A stretch of DNA of 64,000 nt, from NCBI RefSeq assembly GCF_021653975.1, contig NZ_JAJKFK010000005.1:1-64000 (forward strand), given 5' to 3'. This stretch comes from Amycolatopsis sp. GM8 (GTDB taxonomy: Bacteria > Actinomycetota > Actinomycetes > Mycobacteriales > Pseudonocardiaceae). Of the stretch, positions 37,736 to 48,246 are shown piece by piece. The position numbers were made by a program, and so were the translations under genes. Below the pieces are notes generated by a model, which saw only the letters and a program-made list of their open reading frames with translations, ran no database searches and had not been told where the DNA came from. How positions within the stretch are numbered: the first letter of the stretch is position 1; each line of letters starts with the position of its first letter.

Positions 37736-38541
37736 CAGACCGTCACCTGGTCACGCAGCTTCGCGAACTTCGCCGGGCCGATGCCGTCGATCTCCTGCAA
37801 CTGGTCGATCGAGTCGAACGACCCGTGCTGGGTGCGCCAGTCGATGATGCGTTTCGCGGTGACCTCGCCGACGCCCGGCAGCGAGTCGAGCTGCTCGGCC
37901 GACGCCGTGTTCAGGTTGAGTTTTCCCGGTGCGGTGGGGACGTCGGCTCGCTGCGGTGCCCCGTCGGGCGGCGGGGCGACCCCGACGTAGAGCTGCTCTC
38001 CGTCGGTCAGCTTCCTGGCGAGGTTGAGCGCGGTGATGTCGGTGCCGTCGAGGGCTCCGCCGGCCGCGCTCAGGGCGTCGGTGACACGGGCTCCACTCGG
38101 GACGGTCACGAGGCCGGGCGACCGGACTTTCCCGACCACGCTGACCACAAGGGAGCTGTCGGCCGCCTTCGACGGTGCCGCGACGGTCGGCGGGTGATCA
38201 CGCGCGGCCGGGAGCAGCGGGGCCTGCTCCGCGGGTGGGCCGCCGCCGAGCAGCAGGATGGAGCCGCCGACCAGGGCCACCACGACGGCCAGCACCGCGA
38301 GCACCGCGGTGAGCCGGCGGCGGGCCGGACTGCGAGTGAGTGCGGGCGGCACCCAGCGCTCGACGAGCTTGCCCACGAGTGGTGGCTCGCGGGCCGCTGT
38401 CAGCGCCTGGGCGGCGAGCTGCTGGAGCCGGTCGCGGGCCTGGGGTGCCGGTGTCTGGGGGAAGGTTTGTTCGAACACGCGATCGACGTTATGGAGGGTG
38501 GGCCCGGGTTGGCCAGTGGGAGTCGAGTCGGGTGTGGACAA
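37735..38541 (-). CDS. comEA: ComEA-family DNA-binding protein
   Basis: 268 residues. A cytoplasmic N-terminus leads into one transmembrane helix (about 77-99). An SLBB domain (about 130-190) and a double helix-hairpin-helix (about 205-265, with LNLNTASAEQLDSLPGVGEVTAKRII) follow, facing outward. It would capture double-stranded DNA for ComEC. The TTG at 38541 is tentative: no good ribosome site is seen and the start lies within a DnaA-box-like sequence; a later GTG near residue 22 is possible. Confidence 0.88.
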   Translation of the reverse strand: MSTPDSTPTGQPGPTLHNVDRVFEQTFPQTPAPQARDRLQQLAAQALTAAREPPLVGKLVERWVPPALTRSPARRRLTAVLAVLAVVVALVGGSILLLGGGPPAEQAPLLPAARDHPPTVAAPSKAADSSLVVSVVGKVRSPGLVTVPSGARVTDALSAAGGALDGTDITALNLARKLTDGEQLYVGVAPPPDGAPQRADVPTAPGKLNLNTASAEQLDSLPGVGEVTAKRIIDWRTQHGSFDSIDQLQEIDGIGPAKFAKLRDQVTV

Positions 38542-38559
38542 CTGGGGGTCTGTGGATAA
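38533..38559 (-). promoter_or_regulatory. Pair of DnaA-box sequences upstream of comEA
   Basis: On the minus strand TTATCCACA (38559-38551) is a perfect DnaA box, and TTGTCCACA (38541-38533) is the form preferred in actinobacteria. They are in the same orientation, 18 bp apart, and cover the comEA start region. DnaA binding is inferred from sequence only. Confidence 0.45.
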
Positions 38560-38576
38560 CCTGGCGCCGAACCCGC

Positions 38577-39434
38577 TCAGGAACGATCAGCCGGTTCCCG
38601 CTGCACGACCACACCGATCACACCCGGTCCGGTGTGCGCGCCGATGACCGCGCCCAGTTCCGACACCAGGCAGCCCCCGGGGATGCACAGCCGCTCCTCC
38701 AGGCTGTTCGCCAGTTCCGCGGCGCGTTCGGCCGAGGCGAGATGGTGCACGGCGACCTCCACCGCTTCGCCCCGCGCGGCCTCCTCCGCCAGGTCCACGA
38801 GCCGCGCCACCGCGCGATGCATGGTCCGGACCTTCTCCAGCGGCTCGATCCGCCCGTCGTCGATGTGCAGCAACGGTTTCACCGCCAGCGCCGTCCCGAG
38901 CAAGGCCGCCGCCGCACCGATCCGCCCGCCCCGCCGCAGGTATTCGAGCGTCTCCACCACGAACACCGTCTTCGAGGAGCGCACCGCCGCCGTCGCCACC
39001 TGCTCGACCTCCTCGGGCTTCGCACCGGACGCGGCGGCCGCGGCGGCATGCAGCGCGGCGAAACCGAGCCCCATCGCCGTGCCGCGCGAGTCGACCACCC
39101 GCACGACATCCGGCCCGACCTCCTGGGCCGCCAGTACCGCCGATTCCCAGGTGCCCGAGATCTCGCTCGACAGGTTCAACGAAACGACCGCGTCGGCGCC
39201 GTCGTCCAGCGCGGCACGGAACGCCGTCGCGAACTCCCCCGGCGTCGGCCGCGACGTCGTCACGATTCGCCGCTGCCCCAAGGCTTCCGCGAGCGCCGCC
39301 GGCCCGACGTCAACGCCGTCGAGCGCCGCCTCGCCGTCGATCAGAACGTGTAGTGGGACCACCCGGATGGCGAACCGCTCCGCGAAGCCCTCGGGCAGAT
39401 GAGCGGTGGAGTCGGTGATGACGGCGACCGGCAC
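38577..39434 (-). CDS. DegV family (fatty-acid-binding) protein
   Basis: 285 residues. The N-terminus VAVITDSTAHLP holds the conserved DSTA, and SRPTPGEF and GTWESA are typical of the fatty-acid pocket. FakB-type DegV proteins hold an acyl chain for a FakA kinase; no kinase is adjacent. It starts with GTG 10 bases after the octT-like gene. M. tuberculosis has the same neighbour (Rv2417c beside octT). Confidence 0.9.
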   Translation of the reverse strand: MPVAVITDSTAHLPEGFAERFAIRVVPLHVLIDGEAALDGVDVGPAALAEALGQRRIVTTSRPTPGEFATAFRAALDDGADAVVSLNLSSEISGTWESAVLAAQEVGPDVVRVVDSRGTAMGLGFAALHAAAAAASGAKPEEVEQVATAAVRSSKTVFVVETLEYLRRGGRIGAAAALLGTALAVKPLLHIDDGRIEPLEKVRTMHRAVARLVDLAEEAARGEAVEVAVHHLASAERAAELANSLEERLCIPGGCLVSELGAVIGAHTGPGVIGVVVQREPADRS

Positions 39435-39443
39435 GCCGCAAGC

Positions 39444-40178
39444 CTACGTGTCGCCCGGCGCGGCGTCGGGCCTGAGGAGCGGACCGAGCAACGCGGCCAT
39501 CCCCTTGCCTACCGACGCGTGCCCTTCCCAGCCCCAGTGCATCCCGTCGGGATTGCCGCGGCCGCTGAGCACGTGCTCGCCGACGAGCGCGGGCAGGTCG
39601 AGCAGCGGCACCTCGACCCGCGCCGCCCACGCCGCCATCGCCGCCGCGGCACCGTCGCGGGCCGTGTGCACGCGCCCGTACGAATCAGCCCGGTGAACGC
39701 TGGGCAGGACGCCGACGATCGGCAGCGTCGGCCGGAGGATCCGCAGCGCCCGCACAGCGGTGTCGAGATAGTGCACGGTCAGTTTCGCCGGAAGCACGGT
39801 CGGGCGGCCGCGCAGCGCCACGGCCAGCCGCGGCTGCGCGGCGAGATACGCCTTGCGGGCGGCCCTGCGCAGGCCGTCGGGCCGCAGGTAGCGCAGTCCT
39901 TCGCGCAGGTAGGTGGGCAGCGGCGAGGGCAGCGTGTCCATGCTGCCGATCGCCAGCAGCACCGCGTCGACATGGTGCAGGTCCGCCCAGACCCGCGGGT
40001 CGCCGATCAGGGACCACCACACGTCACGCGCCGTCCACCCGAAGCCGGCGACCAGGTCCGCATTACCGCCGAGGGCGGCGGCCGCGACGTTGGGCCACAG
40101 GCGCGGCTCGTCGGCGGCACAGGGGCCGTCCGGGCCGTGAAAGCTCAGCGAATCGCCGAAGACGAGCAGCCGGGGCAC
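39444..40178 (-). CDS. octT: SGNH-fold acyltransferase, OctT-like (diglucosylglycerate octanoyltransferase)
   Basis: 244 residues with the SGNH nucleophile GDSLS (Ser10) near the N-terminus, an IGSMDTLP block and a C-terminal PDGMHWGWEGH for the Asp/His pair. Its place between gpgP and degV matches M. tuberculosis octT (Rv2418c), which octanoylates diglucosylglycerate early in methylglucose lipopolysaccharide synthesis. The GTG at 40178 is two bases from the gpgP stop. The assignment rests on order as well as fold. Confidence 0.8.
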   Translation of the reverse strand: MPRLLVFGDSLSFHGPDGPCAADEPRLWPNVAAAALGGNADLVAGFGWTARDVWWSLIGDPRVWADLHHVDAVLLAIGSMDTLPSPLPTYLREGLRYLRPDGLRRAARKAYLAAQPRLAVALRGRPTVLPAKLTVHYLDTAVRALRILRPTLPIVGVLPSVHRADSYGRVHTARDGAAAAMAAWAARVEVPLLDLPALVGEHVLSGRGNPDGMHWGWEGHASVGKGMAALLGPLLRPDAAPGDT

Positions 40179-40180
40179 GA

Positions 40181-40792
40181 TCAGCCGTACATACCCGCGT
40201 TGTAGGCGTACAGCCGCCACTTGCCGGTCCGCAGGGCGAGCTCGACCCAGTGGCAGTTGCGGATCCCGCCCAGTTGCGGCCACGCTTCGACCGGCAGCCC
40301 GAGCAGGCCCGCCGTCAACGCCGTGATGAGGCCGCCGTGGGCGGCGAGCAGGACGGTCTCCCGCTGGTCGGCTTCGGACAGCAGGTCGGCTACGACCTCA
40401 CCGGCCCGTTCGGCGACCTCCACCCGCGACTCACCGCCGGGCGGCGCCCAGGTCGCGTCGACCCGCCAGCGGTCGCGCTCCCCCGGCCACCCTTCGTCGA
40501 CCTCGGGCCCGGTTTTGCCCTGCCAGTCGCCCAGATGGGTCTCGCGCAAACGCTTGTCGATACGCAGCGGCACGCCGATCGCGTCGGTGAGCACGGTCGC
40601 GGTATCCGTCGCGCGGCGTAGGTCGGACGCGATGACCAGGTCCGGCTCGAACCGCGCGAGAGCCGGGACTGCGAACCGCGCCTGGTTCCAGCCGACCTCT
40701 GTGAGCGCCGAGTCGAGATGCCCCTGCATCCGGCCCGCGGCGTTGTAGTCGGTCTCCCCGTGCCGCCACAGCACGAGGCGCCGGAAGGTCAC
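40181..40792 (-). CDS. gpgP: Histidine phosphatase family protein, GpgP-like glucosyl-3-phosphoglycerate phosphatase
   Basis: 203 residues of the phosphoglycerate-mutase-like family with RHGET (catalytic His11) and LLAAHGG for the second His. M. tuberculosis Rv2419c, in the same place, dephosphorylates glucosyl-3-phosphoglycerate, the step before OctT acts. GTG at 40792 overlaps the rsfS stop (GTGA), which settles the start. Confidence 0.85.
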   Translation of the reverse strand: MTFRRLVLWRHGETDYNAAGRMQGHLDSALTEVGWNQARFAVPALARFEPDLVIASDLRRATDTATVLTDAIGVPLRIDKRLRETHLGDWQGKTGPEVDEGWPGERDRWRVDATWAPPGGESRVEVAERAGEVVADLLSEADQRETVLLAAHGGLITALTAGLLGLPVEAWPQLGGIRNCHWVELALRTGKWRLYAYNAGMYG

Positions 40793-41169
40793 CGGGCTTC
40801 TCCGGCTTCGGACAGGTCCGGGATCTCGACGCGCGGGCAGTCCTTCCACAACCGTTCGAGGCCGTAGAACGAGCGCTCCTCGTCGTGCTGGACATGCACC
40901 ACGACATCGACGTAGTCGAGCAGCACCCAGCGGCCTTCGCGCGCGCCCTCGCGGCGCACGGCCTTGTGGCCGGCCTGCCGCAGCTTCTCCTCGACCTCGT
41001 CGACGATGGCGCCCACCTGGCGCTCGTTCGGGGCCGAGGCGATCACGAAGATGTCGGTGATCACGAGTTGCTCGGAGACGTCCAGCACCACGACATCGGT
41101 GGCCTTCTTGTCGGCCGCCGCGTGGGCGGCCACGGTTGCCATCTCATGTGCTTGGGACGTCGCTGCCAC
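40789..41169 (-). CDS. rsfS: Ribosomal silencing factor RsfS
   Basis: 126 residues of the Iojap/RsfS family with KKATDVVVLDVSEQLVITDIFVIAS and the C-terminal WVLLDYVDVVVHV. It binds L14 and keeps subunits apart when nutrients are short. GTG 41169 follows GGGAGCAGGA. It lies between nadD and gpgP as in other actinobacteria. Confidence 0.94.
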   Translation of the reverse strand: MAATSQAHEMATVAAHAAADKKATDVVVLDVSEQLVITDIFVIASAPNERQVGAIVDEVEEKLRQAGHKAVRREGAREGRWVLLDYVDVVVHVQHDEERSFYGLERLWKDCPRVEIPDLSEAGEAR

Positions 41170-41226
41170 TCCTGCTCCCTTACGGCTGGGCATCTGTCGG
41201 CTCACCGAGGGTACCTGGCGGACGGC

Positions 41227-41820
41227 TCATTCCGGCTTGCGGTAGAGCTTCCGCTTGTCGATGTACCGCACGACGCCGTCCGGCACCAGGTACCAGATCG
41301 GCTCGCAGTTCTCGACGCGCTCGCGGCACGCGGTGGACGAGATCGCCATCGCGGTCACCTCGACCAGGCTCACCTTGCCGCTGGGCAGATGGTGGTCGTT
41401 GAGCCGGTAGCCGGGCCGCGTGACGCCGATGAAGTGCGCGTAGGTGAACAGCTCGTCGGCGTTGTGCCAGGTCAGGATCTGTTCCAGCGCGTCGGCGCCG
41501 GTGATGAAGAACAGGTGGTCCTCGGGGTACTCCCGCTGCAGGTCCCGCAGGGTGTCGACGGTGAACGTCTCGCCGCCGCGGTCGATGTCCACGCGGCTGA
41601 CGGAGAACACCGGGTTCGACGCGGTCGCGATGACCGTCATCAGGTAGCGGTCCTCGGCGCGGGTGACCACGCGGCCGGTCTTCTGCCACGGCTGCCCGGT
41701 CGGCACGAAGATCACTTCGTCGAGCCCGAACCGGGACTGGACCTCGCTGGCGGCGACGAGGTGGCCGTGATGAATGGGATCGAAGGTACCGCCCATGACC
41801 CCGATACGCCGTGGTGACAT
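41227..41820 (-). CDS. nadD: Nicotinate-nucleotide adenylyltransferase
   Basis: 197 residues. The HxGH motif (HHGH at 17-20) within [11 protein letters not shown] and the ISSTACR motif at the C-terminal end are intact. It makes nicotinic acid adenine dinucleotide in NAD synthesis. ATG 41820 is the family start. The gene usually follows proA in this group; here an unrelated pair lies upstream on the other strand. Confidence 0.95.
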   Translation of the reverse strand: MSPRRIGVMGGTFDPIHHGHLVAASEVQSRFGLDEVIFVPTGQPWQKTGRVVTRAEDRYLMTVIATASNPVFSVSRVDIDRGGETFTVDTLRDLQREYPEDHLFFITGADALEQILTWHNADELFTYAHFIGVTRPGYRLNDHHLPSGKVSLVEVTAMAISSTACRERVENCEPIWYLVPDGVVRYIDKRKLYRKPE

Positions 41821-42050
41821 AAATGCAGCGTATAGACCGATCGAGGGTGGGTGGGCCGCCTGAAAGGCGACCCACACCCGTTGGCGCCGCCGGTGATCCG
41901 AGGGGAACCTCCGGTGACACCGGGGTGACCGGGCCGAATCGCCGAGGTGACGCGATCCGGCCTGGTGTTCATCGTCACAAACCGCACGAGTGGGCCAGTC
42001 GTGAAGTTTTCGAGCGGCCGTTGTCGGACCCATGCGGTACACGTGGACCC

Positions 42051-44156
42051 GTGAACATCCAGGAACTCCGCGAACGAGCCGATTCGCTGCTGCACGCGCT
42101 GGCCGGCGCGGGCACAACCCTGCGCGACGACCAGTGGACCGCCATCAAGTCGCTGGTCGCCGAACGCAGCCGGGCGCTGGTCGTGCAGCGCACGGGCTGG
42201 GGCAAGTCGGCGGTGTACTTCCTGGCGACCGCGCTGCTGCGGGAACAAGGTGCCGGGCCCACGGTGATCATCTCGCCGCTGCTCGCGTTGATGCGCAACC
42301 AGATCGCGGCCGCCGCCAAGGCCGGGATCGCGGCGGCGACGATGAACTCCGCGAACGCGCAGGAGTGGGACGAGGTGCAGGCGCGCATCGCCGGCGGCGA
42401 GATCGACGTGCTGCTGGTGAGCCCGGAACGGCTCAACAACCCGGATTTCCGGGACTCGGTGCTGCCCAAGCTCACCGCGACCGCGGGGCTGCTCGTGGTC
42501 GACGAGGCGCACTGCATCTCCGACTGGGGGCACGACTTCCGGCCGGACTACCGGCGGCTGCGCACGCTGCTCGCGGACCTGCCGGAAGGAGTGCCGGTTC
42601 TCGCCACCACGGCCACCGCGAACGACCGGGTGGTGACCGACGTGGCCGAGCAACTGGGCCTCGGCAACGGCGCGGACACCGTGGTGCTGCGCGGTCCGCT
42701 CGACCGGGAAAGCCTGCACCTGTCGGTCGCGCGGTTGCCGACGCCGGAGGCGCGCCTCGCCTGGCTCACCGAGCAACTGGCCGCGCTGCCGGGTTCGGGG
42801 ATCATCTACACGCTCACCGTCGCCGCGGCGCACGACGTGGCGGGGCTGCTGCGCGAACACGGGTACGAGGTCACGGCGTACACGGGCAAGACGGATCCGG
42901 CGGAACGGGAGGCGGCGGAGGACGACCTGCTGGCCAACCGGGTCAAGGCGCTCGTCGCCACGTCCGCGCTGGGCATGGGGTTCGACAAGCCCGATCTCGG
43001 TTTCGTCGTGCATCTGGGCGCTCCGTCGTCGCCGATCGCGTACTACCAGCAGGTCGGTCGTGCCGGGCGCGGCGTGCGCCGCGCGGAGGTGATCCTGTTG
43101 CCCGGCACGGAAGATCGCGAGATCTGGAACTACTTCAGCTCGCTCGCGTTCCCCGACGAGCGGCGGGTGACGCAGGTGCTGGACGCGCTCGCGCCGGCCG
43201 ACCGTCCACTTTCGACAGCCGCGCTCGAGCCGATGGTCGAGCTGTCCCGCACGCGGCTGGAGATGGTGCTCAAGGTGCTCGACGTCGACGGCGCGGTCCG
43301 GCGGGTCCGCGGTGGCTGGGAGTCGACGGGTGAAAGCTGGGAGTACGACTCGGGCCGCTACGGCCGGGTGAGCGAGGCGCGAGGCGCGGAGCAGCGGGCG
43401 ATGCTGGAGTACCAGGCGACCGAGGGTTGCCGGATGGAGTTCTTGTTGCGCCAGCTGGACGATCCCTACGCGCAGCCGTGCGGCAGGTGTGACAACTGCA
43501 CCGGTGAACATCGGGCGACCGCGGTCTCGGCCGAGGTCGTCGAGGAGACCGGCACCCGCTTGCAGCGGCCGGGTGTCGAGCTGAGCCCGCGACGGCAGTG
43601 GCCGACCGGGCTCGGCACCCTCGATGTGCCGCTGTCCGGCCGGATCGCGAAAGGCGAGCAGGCCGAACCGGGCCGGGCGCTCGGGCGGCTCACGGATATC
43701 GGCTGGGGCAACCGGTTGCGCGAACTGGTCGGCCCGGCGGCATCCGACGGCGAGGTGCCCGACTCCGTGTTCCAGGCGTGCATCTCGGTGCTCGCCGCCT
43801 GGGACTGGGCGCAGCGGCCGGTGGCGGTCGTGGCGATGCCGTCGAGCGCGCGGCCACGGCTCACGCACGGTCTCGCCACGCGTCTGGCCGAGGTCGGGCG
43901 CCTGAAGTTCGCCGGCACCCTGGCGGCGCAGGGTCCGGCGCCACGACGGGCGAACAGCGCGCAGCGGGTGGCGGATCTGTGGCAACGCCTTGTCCTGCCC
44001 GAGGAACTGGCCCGCGAATTGTCCACTGTGGAGGGACCGATACTCCTGGTGGACGATCTCGTGGACTCGGGCTGGACAATGACGCTGGCCACCCGCCTGC
44101 TGCGGAAGGGAGGTGTGCCCGCGGTCCTCCCGTTCGCGCTCGCGGCTACGACTTAG
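42051..44156 (+). CDS. RecQ-family DNA helicase with C-terminal phosphoribosyltransferase-like domain
   Basis: 701 residues. The helicase core has Walker A QRTGWGKS (46-53), the DEAH box at 151-154 and motif [12 protein letters not shown] RecQ zinc site follows (Cys in [16 protein letters not shown]). After about residue 480 there is no HRDC domain; the last 220 residues end in [13 protein letters not shown] (about 664-676), the PRPP-binding loop of type I phosphoribosyltransferases. GTG 42051 gives the family start. The domain's activity is unknown. Confidence 0.88.
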   Translation: MNIQELRERADSLLHALAGAGTTLRDDQWTAIKSLVAERSRALVVQRTGWGKSAVYFLATALLREQGAGPTVIISPLLALMRNQIAAAAKAGIAAATMNSANAQEWDEVQARIAGGEIDVLLVSPERLNNPDFRDSVLPKLTATAGLLVVDEAHCISDWGHDFRPDYRRLRTLLADLPEGVPVLATTATANDRVVTDVAEQLGLGNGADTVVLRGPLDRESLHLSVARLPTPEARLAWLTEQLAALPGSGIIYTLTVAAAHDVAGLLREHGYEVTAYTGKTDPAEREAAEDDLLANRVKALVATSALGMGFDKPDLGFVVHLGAPSSPIAYYQQVGRAGRGVRRAEVILLPGTEDREIWNYFSSLAFPDERRVTQVLDALAPADRPLSTAALEPMVELSRTRLEMVLKVLDVDGAVRRVRGGWESTGESWEYDSGRYGRVSEARGAEQRAMLEYQATEGCRMEFLLRQLDDPYAQPCGRCDNCTGEHRATAVSAEVVEETGTRLQRPGVELSPRRQWPTGLGTLDVPLSGRIAKGEQAEPGRALGRLTDIGWGNRLRELVGPAASDGEVPDSVFQACISVLAAWDWAQRPVAVVAMPSSARPRLTHGLATRLAEVGRLKFAGTLAAQGPAPRRANSAQRVADLWQRLVLPEELARELSTVEGPILLVDDLVDSGWTMTLATRLLRKGGVPAVLPFALAATT

Positions 44157-44249
44157 GGCATTTGCCGGGGCTCACTCTCGCCAGAGACCTTCCAAAACGG
44201 CCGACGGTATGGCAATCTCCACCAATCCGGCGATTCCGTGGAGGCAGCC

Positions 44250-45539
44250 ATGGTCGAACCGAAGGTCGAGTCCCCGCTGAGGCACCGCCTGCCCGTCCGC
44301 AAGCTGTTCGCGGCGAGCGTCGGGAACGCCCTGGAGTGGTTCGACTGGACCATCTACGCGACGTTCAGCATCTACTTCGCGACCGCGTTCTTTCCCTCCG
44401 GTAACGACGCACTGGCACAGATCAACACCTTCGCCACCTATGCGCTCGCGTTCTTCTTCCGGCCGCTCGGCGGGCTCCTGCTCGGCCGGTTCGCGGACGT
44501 GCGCGGGCGGAAACCCGCGATGATCCTGACCATCAGCCTGATGGCCGGGGGGTCGGTGGTGATCGGCATCCTGCCGACCTTCTCCCTGGTCGGCTGGCTC
44601 GCGCCGGTCCTGCTGTTGCTCGCCCGCATCGCGCAGGGGCTGTCCCTGGGTGGCGAGGTGTCGAACGCGTCGGCGTACCTCGGGGAGATCGCGCCGCCGA
44701 AGTGGCGGGGCCGCTACTCGTCGTTCTTCTACATCTCGACGGGCTCGGCGGTGCTGGTGGCCTCGGTGCTCGGGTTCGTCCTGGCACGCACCATGGACAA
44801 GGCGGACCTGAACGCCTACGGCTGGCGGATCCCGTTCCTGCTGGGCGGGGTGCTGGGCGCGATCGGGCTGTGGCTGCGCCGGAGCCTGAGCGAAACGGAG
44901 CAGTTCGAGCAGAACAAGACCGCGGCACGGCGGGTGCGGCGGCCGCTGCTGGCGACGCTGCGCCATCATCCGAAGGCGGTGGGGCAGCTCGTAGGCATCA
45001 CGATGCTGTCGACGCTGTGCTACTACACGTTCTTCAGCGCGCTGGCGCCGTTCGCGGTGAAGACGCGGCATGCGAGCGACGTCGACGTGTTCCTGGCGCT
45101 GTCGATCGGCACCGCGCTGTTCGTCGTGCTGCAATACCCGTTCGGCATGCTGGCGGACCGGGTCGGCCGCAAACCGCAGCTGTACGTCTGGTCGGCGGCA
45201 ATGGCGATCCTGGTCGTGCCACTGTCCACTTTGGTGCGACCGGGACTCGGCGGGCTGGCGGTGGTGTTCTGCGTCGGGCTCGGCCTGTACGCGGCATCGT
45301 CGTCACTGGCGCCGGCGATCATGAGCGAGCTGTTCCCGACGTCGCTGCGCGGGCTCGGCATCGGCGCCTGGTACAACCTGACGGTCGCGGTGTTCGGCGG
45401 CACGGCGCCGCTGGTGATCAGTGCGCTCGCGGCGGCGAACGCGTCGATGGCGTTCTTCTGGTACGTCGCCGTGGGCGCGCTGATCACGTTCCTCGTGGTC
45501 CTGACGTTGCCGGAGACGCGCGGGAGCGAGCTGCGCTAA
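44250..45539 (+). CDS. MFS transporter, metabolite:H+ symporter (MHS) family
   Basis: 429 residues, 12 transmembrane helices. It begins with [19 protein letters not shown], typical of the MHS family (ShiA, ProP, KgtP relatives), and the cytoplasmic loop 2 motif is [13 protein letters not shown]. Substrates of this family are carboxylates, shikimate or betaines; which applies here is unclear. ATG 44250 has GGAGG five bases upstream. Its TAA shares three bases with the convergent proB stop. Confidence 0.9.
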   Translation: MVEPKVESPLRHRLPVRKLFAASVGNALEWFDWTIYATFSIYFATAFFPSGNDALAQINTFATYALAFFFRPLGGLLLGRFADVRGRKPAMILTISLMAGGSVVIGILPTFSLVGWLAPVLLLLARIAQGLSLGGEVSNASAYLGEIAPPKWRGRYSSFFYISTGSAVLVASVLGFVLARTMDKADLNAYGWRIPFLLGGVLGAIGLWLRRSLSETEQFEQNKTAARRVRRPLLATLRHHPKAVGQLVGITMLSTLCYYTFFSALAPFAVKTRHASDVDVFLALSIGTALFVVLQYPFGMLADRVGRKPQLYVWSAAMAILVVPLSTLVRPGLGGLAVVFCVGLGLYAASSSLAPAIMSELFPTSLRGLGIGAWYNLTVAVFGGTAPLVISALAAANASMAFFWYVAVGALITFLVVLTLPETRGSELR

Positions 45540-46645
45540 CGGTGCAGCGGCACCAGGTCGTCGGCGTGCACGACCTCGCGGCGCTGCTCCGGTGGCAGCT
45601 CGTGGCTGGAGCGGCCGATCAGCTCGGGCAGCTCACCGGCGTCGAACGCGACCACCCCACGGGCCACCACTCGCTGGGCGGGATCCACGAGCTCGACGAC
45701 GTCGCCCGCCTGGAAGTCGCCGCTCACGCCGGTGACCCCCGCGGCGAGCAGCGAACGGCGGCGCCGGACGACGGCCGCGACGGCGCCGTCGTCGAGCTGC
45801 AGCCGGCCGGTCGGGCCGGCCGCGTAGCCGAGCCAGAACCGCCGGGCGGAAAGCCGGGAGCCGGCGGCGGCGAACGCGGTGCCGACCTCGGCGGTGGTCA
45901 GTGCGCTCGCGGCTTCGGCGGCCGCGGCCAGCAGCACGGGGATTCCCGCGGCCGCGGCCGTGCGGGCGGCGGCGAGCTTCGAGACCATGCCACCGGTGCC
46001 CAGCCCCGAGCTGGACATGCCGACGGTGATGTCCCGCACGTCGGCGTCGTCCGCGACCTCGGAGATCCTGCGTGTCGCACCGTCGCGGGGATCGCCGTCG
46101 TACAGACCGTCCACATCGGACAACAGGACGAGCGCGTCGGCGCCGATGAGGTGCGCGACGAGTGCGGCTAGCCGGTCGTTGTCGCCGAACCGGATTTCCT
46201 CAGTGGCGACGGTGTCGTTCTCGTTCACCACCGGCACGGCGCCCAGCGCGAGCAATCGGGAGAAAGTGCGCTGCGCGTTGCGATAGTGCGCGCGGCGCAC
46301 GACGTCATCGGAGGTCAGCAGCACCTGACCGACGGTGAGCGAGTACCGGCCGAACGACTCGGCATACGCGTGCGCGAGCTGAAGCTGGCCGACGCTCGCC
46401 GCGGCCTGCTGCGTCGCGAGGTCGCGCGGGCGCTTGCCCAGCGCGAGCGGCGCGAGCCCGGCGCCGATCGCGCCCGAGGACACCAGGACGAGCTGACTGC
46501 CCCGGCCGATGCGGCCGGCGACAGCGTCCACCAGCGCGTTGAGCCGCTCGACATCCAGGCCACTGCCGGCCGTGGTGAGCGCCGACGAACCGACCTTGAC
46601 GACCAGCCGCTCGGCATCGGACACGGCCTTCCGCGTGACGCTCAC
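45536..46645 (-). CDS. proB: Glutamate 5-kinase
   Basis: 369 residues. The amino-acid kinase domain (about 1-255, with [27 protein letters not shown]) is followed by a PUA domain (about 275-365). It starts proline synthesis by phosphorylating glutamate. It follows obg by 46 bases. The expected proA, usually next in line, is absent from its place. GTG 46645 is preceded by GGCGAGGCG. Confidence 0.94.
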   Translation of the reverse strand: MSVTRKAVSDAERLVVKVGSSALTTAGSGLDVERLNALVDAVAGRIGRGSQLVLVSSGAIGAGLAPLALGKRPRDLATQQAAASVGQLQLAHAYAESFGRYSLTVGQVLLTSDDVVRRAHYRNAQRTFSRLLALGAVPVVNENDTVATEEIRFGDNDRLAALVAHLIGADALVLLSDVDGLYDGDPRDGATRRISEVADDADVRDITVGMSSSGLGTGGMVSKLAAARTAAAAGIPVLLAAAAEAASALTTAEVGTAFAAAGSRLSARRFWLGYAAGPTGRLQLDDGAVAAVVRRRRSLLAAGVTGVSGDFQAGDVVELVDPAQRVVARGVVAFDAGELPELIGRSSHELPPEQRREVVHADDLVPLHR

Positions 46646-46691
46646 GCCGCCTCGCCGACGTTCATCGCCGCGCCGGCGACGCTGCCGCTCA

Positions 46692-48137
46692 CTAGTCTTC
46701 GTCCAGCTCGTCGGGCACGCCGTCCCGGCGGATGCGACGGGCTTCCTTGCGCTGTGCGGCGCCGACCCGGCTGTGGTCCTCGAGCCGGATGTCCGTGCCC
46801 CGCCCGGACAGGTGCTGCACGACGCCCGGTGTGGACGGCTGCCAGTCGAAGGTGACACCGCCGATCGTGACCGGGCAGCCCGCCTCGGCGCCCATGCGCG
46901 CGAGCTCCTCCTCGACCCCGAGCCGGTTCAGCCGGTCCGCGAGGTAGCCGACGGCCTCGTCGTTGCCGAAGTCGGTCTGGCGGATCCACCGCTCCGGACG
47001 GCCACCCCGGACGATGAAGCCACCCGGCTCCTCCGGATCGGCCTCGACGGAGAAGCCGGCGTCGTCGACCGCCTGCGGCCGCAGCACGATGCGCTCGGCC
47101 TCGGGAGCCGGTTGCTCCGCCCAGAATTTCTCCACAATGGCGCCGAGCGCGTAGGTCAGCTCTCGCAGGCCAGCCCGGGTCGCCGTGGAGATCTCGAAGA
47201 CGGGCAGGCCACGCTTCTCGAACTCGGGGCGCACCAGCTCGGCCAGGTCGGCGGCGTCCGGCACGTCGATCTTGTTCAGCACCACGACGCGTGGCCGCTT
47301 GCCGAGCTCACCACCCAATCCCGGGGTATAGCGGGCAAGTTCGGCTTCGAGAGCGTCCACATCGGACACCGGGTCACGGCCGGGCTCGAAGGTGGCGCAG
47401 TCGACGACGTGCACCAGCACGGCACATCGCTCGATGTGGCGGAGAAAATCGAGGCCCAGCCCCTTGCCTTCGCTCGCACCGGGGATCAGGCCGGGCACAT
47501 CGGCCATCGTGAAGACGGTGTCCCCTGCGGTCACAACACCGAGGTTCGGCACCAGCGTGGTGAACGGGTAGTCCGCGATCTTCGGTTTGGCCGCCGACAG
47601 CACCGAGATCAGCGACGACTTGCCCGCAGACGGGAACCCGACCAGCCCGACGTCCGCGACCGAGCGCAGCTCCAGCACGAGCGAGCGAGCCTCCCCCGGG
47701 TCGCCGAGGAGCGCGAAACCCGGCGCCTTGCGTGCCCTCGACGCGAGCGACGCGTTGCCCAGGCCGCCGCGCCCGCCTTGGGCCGCGACGAACGTGGTGC
47801 CGAGGCCGGTCAGGTCCGCCAGGACTTCGCCGCTCTCGCTCAGCACGACGGTGCCGGCCGGGACCTTCAGCTCCAGCGTCTCGCCGGCCGCGCCGGCGCG
47901 GTGGCTGCCCTGGCCCTGCTTGCCGCTGCCGGCGTTCGCGTGCGGGCGGAAGTGGAAGTCGAGCAGGGTGTGCACGTTCTGGTCGACGACCAGCAGCACG
48001 TCCCCGCCGTCACCGCCGTTGCCGCCGTCGGGACCGCCGAGCGGTTTGAACTTCTCGCGGTGCACCGAGGCGCAACCGTTCCCGCCGTTGCCGGCGGCCA
48101 CCTGGATCACCGCACGGTCAACGAACCGGGACGCCAT
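46692..48137 (-). CDS. obg: GTPase Obg/CgtA
   Basis: 481 residues. The Gly-rich Obg fold (about 2-158, with GGxGGDGGDV) is followed by the G domain ([20 protein letters not shown]) and an actinobacterial C-terminal OCT domain. An acidic tail follows. It acts in 50S maturation and stress signalling. It lies in the rplU-rpmA-obg-proB block. Confidence 0.96.
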   Translation of the reverse strand: MASRFVDRAVIQVAAGNGGNGCASVHREKFKPLGGPDGGNGGDGGDVLLVVDQNVHTLLDFHFRPHANAGSGKQGQGSHRAGAAGETLELKVPAGTVVLSESGEVLADLTGLGTTFVAAQGGRGGLGNASLASRARKAPGFALLGDPGEARSLVLELRSVADVGLVGFPSAGKSSLISVLSAAKPKIADYPFTTLVPNLGVVTAGDTVFTMADVPGLIPGASEGKGLGLDFLRHIERCAVLVHVVDCATFEPGRDPVSDVDALEAELARYTPGLGGELGKRPRVVVLNKIDVPDAADLAELVRPEFEKRGLPVFEISTATRAGLRELTYALGAIVEKFWAEQPAPEAERIVLRPQAVDDAGFSVEADPEEPGGFIVRGGRPERWIRQTDFGNDEAVGYLADRLNRLGVEEELARMGAEAGCPVTIGGVTFDWQPSTPGVVQHLSGRGTDIRLEDHSRVGAAQRKEARRIRRDGVPDELDED

Positions 48138-48171
48138 CTCGGGCCTTTCTGTCTGTTCAGGATTGCTCACG

Positions 48172-48218
48172 AAAACACGAGGGGCGGACCCCGATTTGTT
48201 CCGGGCCCGCCCCTCGTG
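48172..48218 (-). terminator. Terminator between rpmA and obg
   Basis: CACGAGGGGCGG (48176-48187) and CCGCCCCTCGTG (48207-48218) pair over 12 bp, with further CCCG/CGGG pairs inside. On the minus strand the stem is followed by TTTTC. It should reduce read-through from the ribosomal protein genes into obg. Confidence 0.75.
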
Positions 48219-48246
48219 GGAGGTGCTAAATGTCTCGGCGGGCCGC

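Noticed and set aside
38533-38559. Possible replication origin
   Set aside because: Only two DnaA boxes, no AT-rich unwinding region, and dnaA, dnaN, gyrB are absent.
41823-42050. Extended N-terminus of the RecQ protein
   Set aside because: The added residues are low-complexity and overlap the control region with nadD. GTG 42051 matches the family start.
42051-45539. Defence island around the RecQ helicase
   Set aside because: RecQ helicases occur in defence systems, but no nuclease, methylase or sensor gene is near; the neighbours are an MFS transporter and housekeeping genes.
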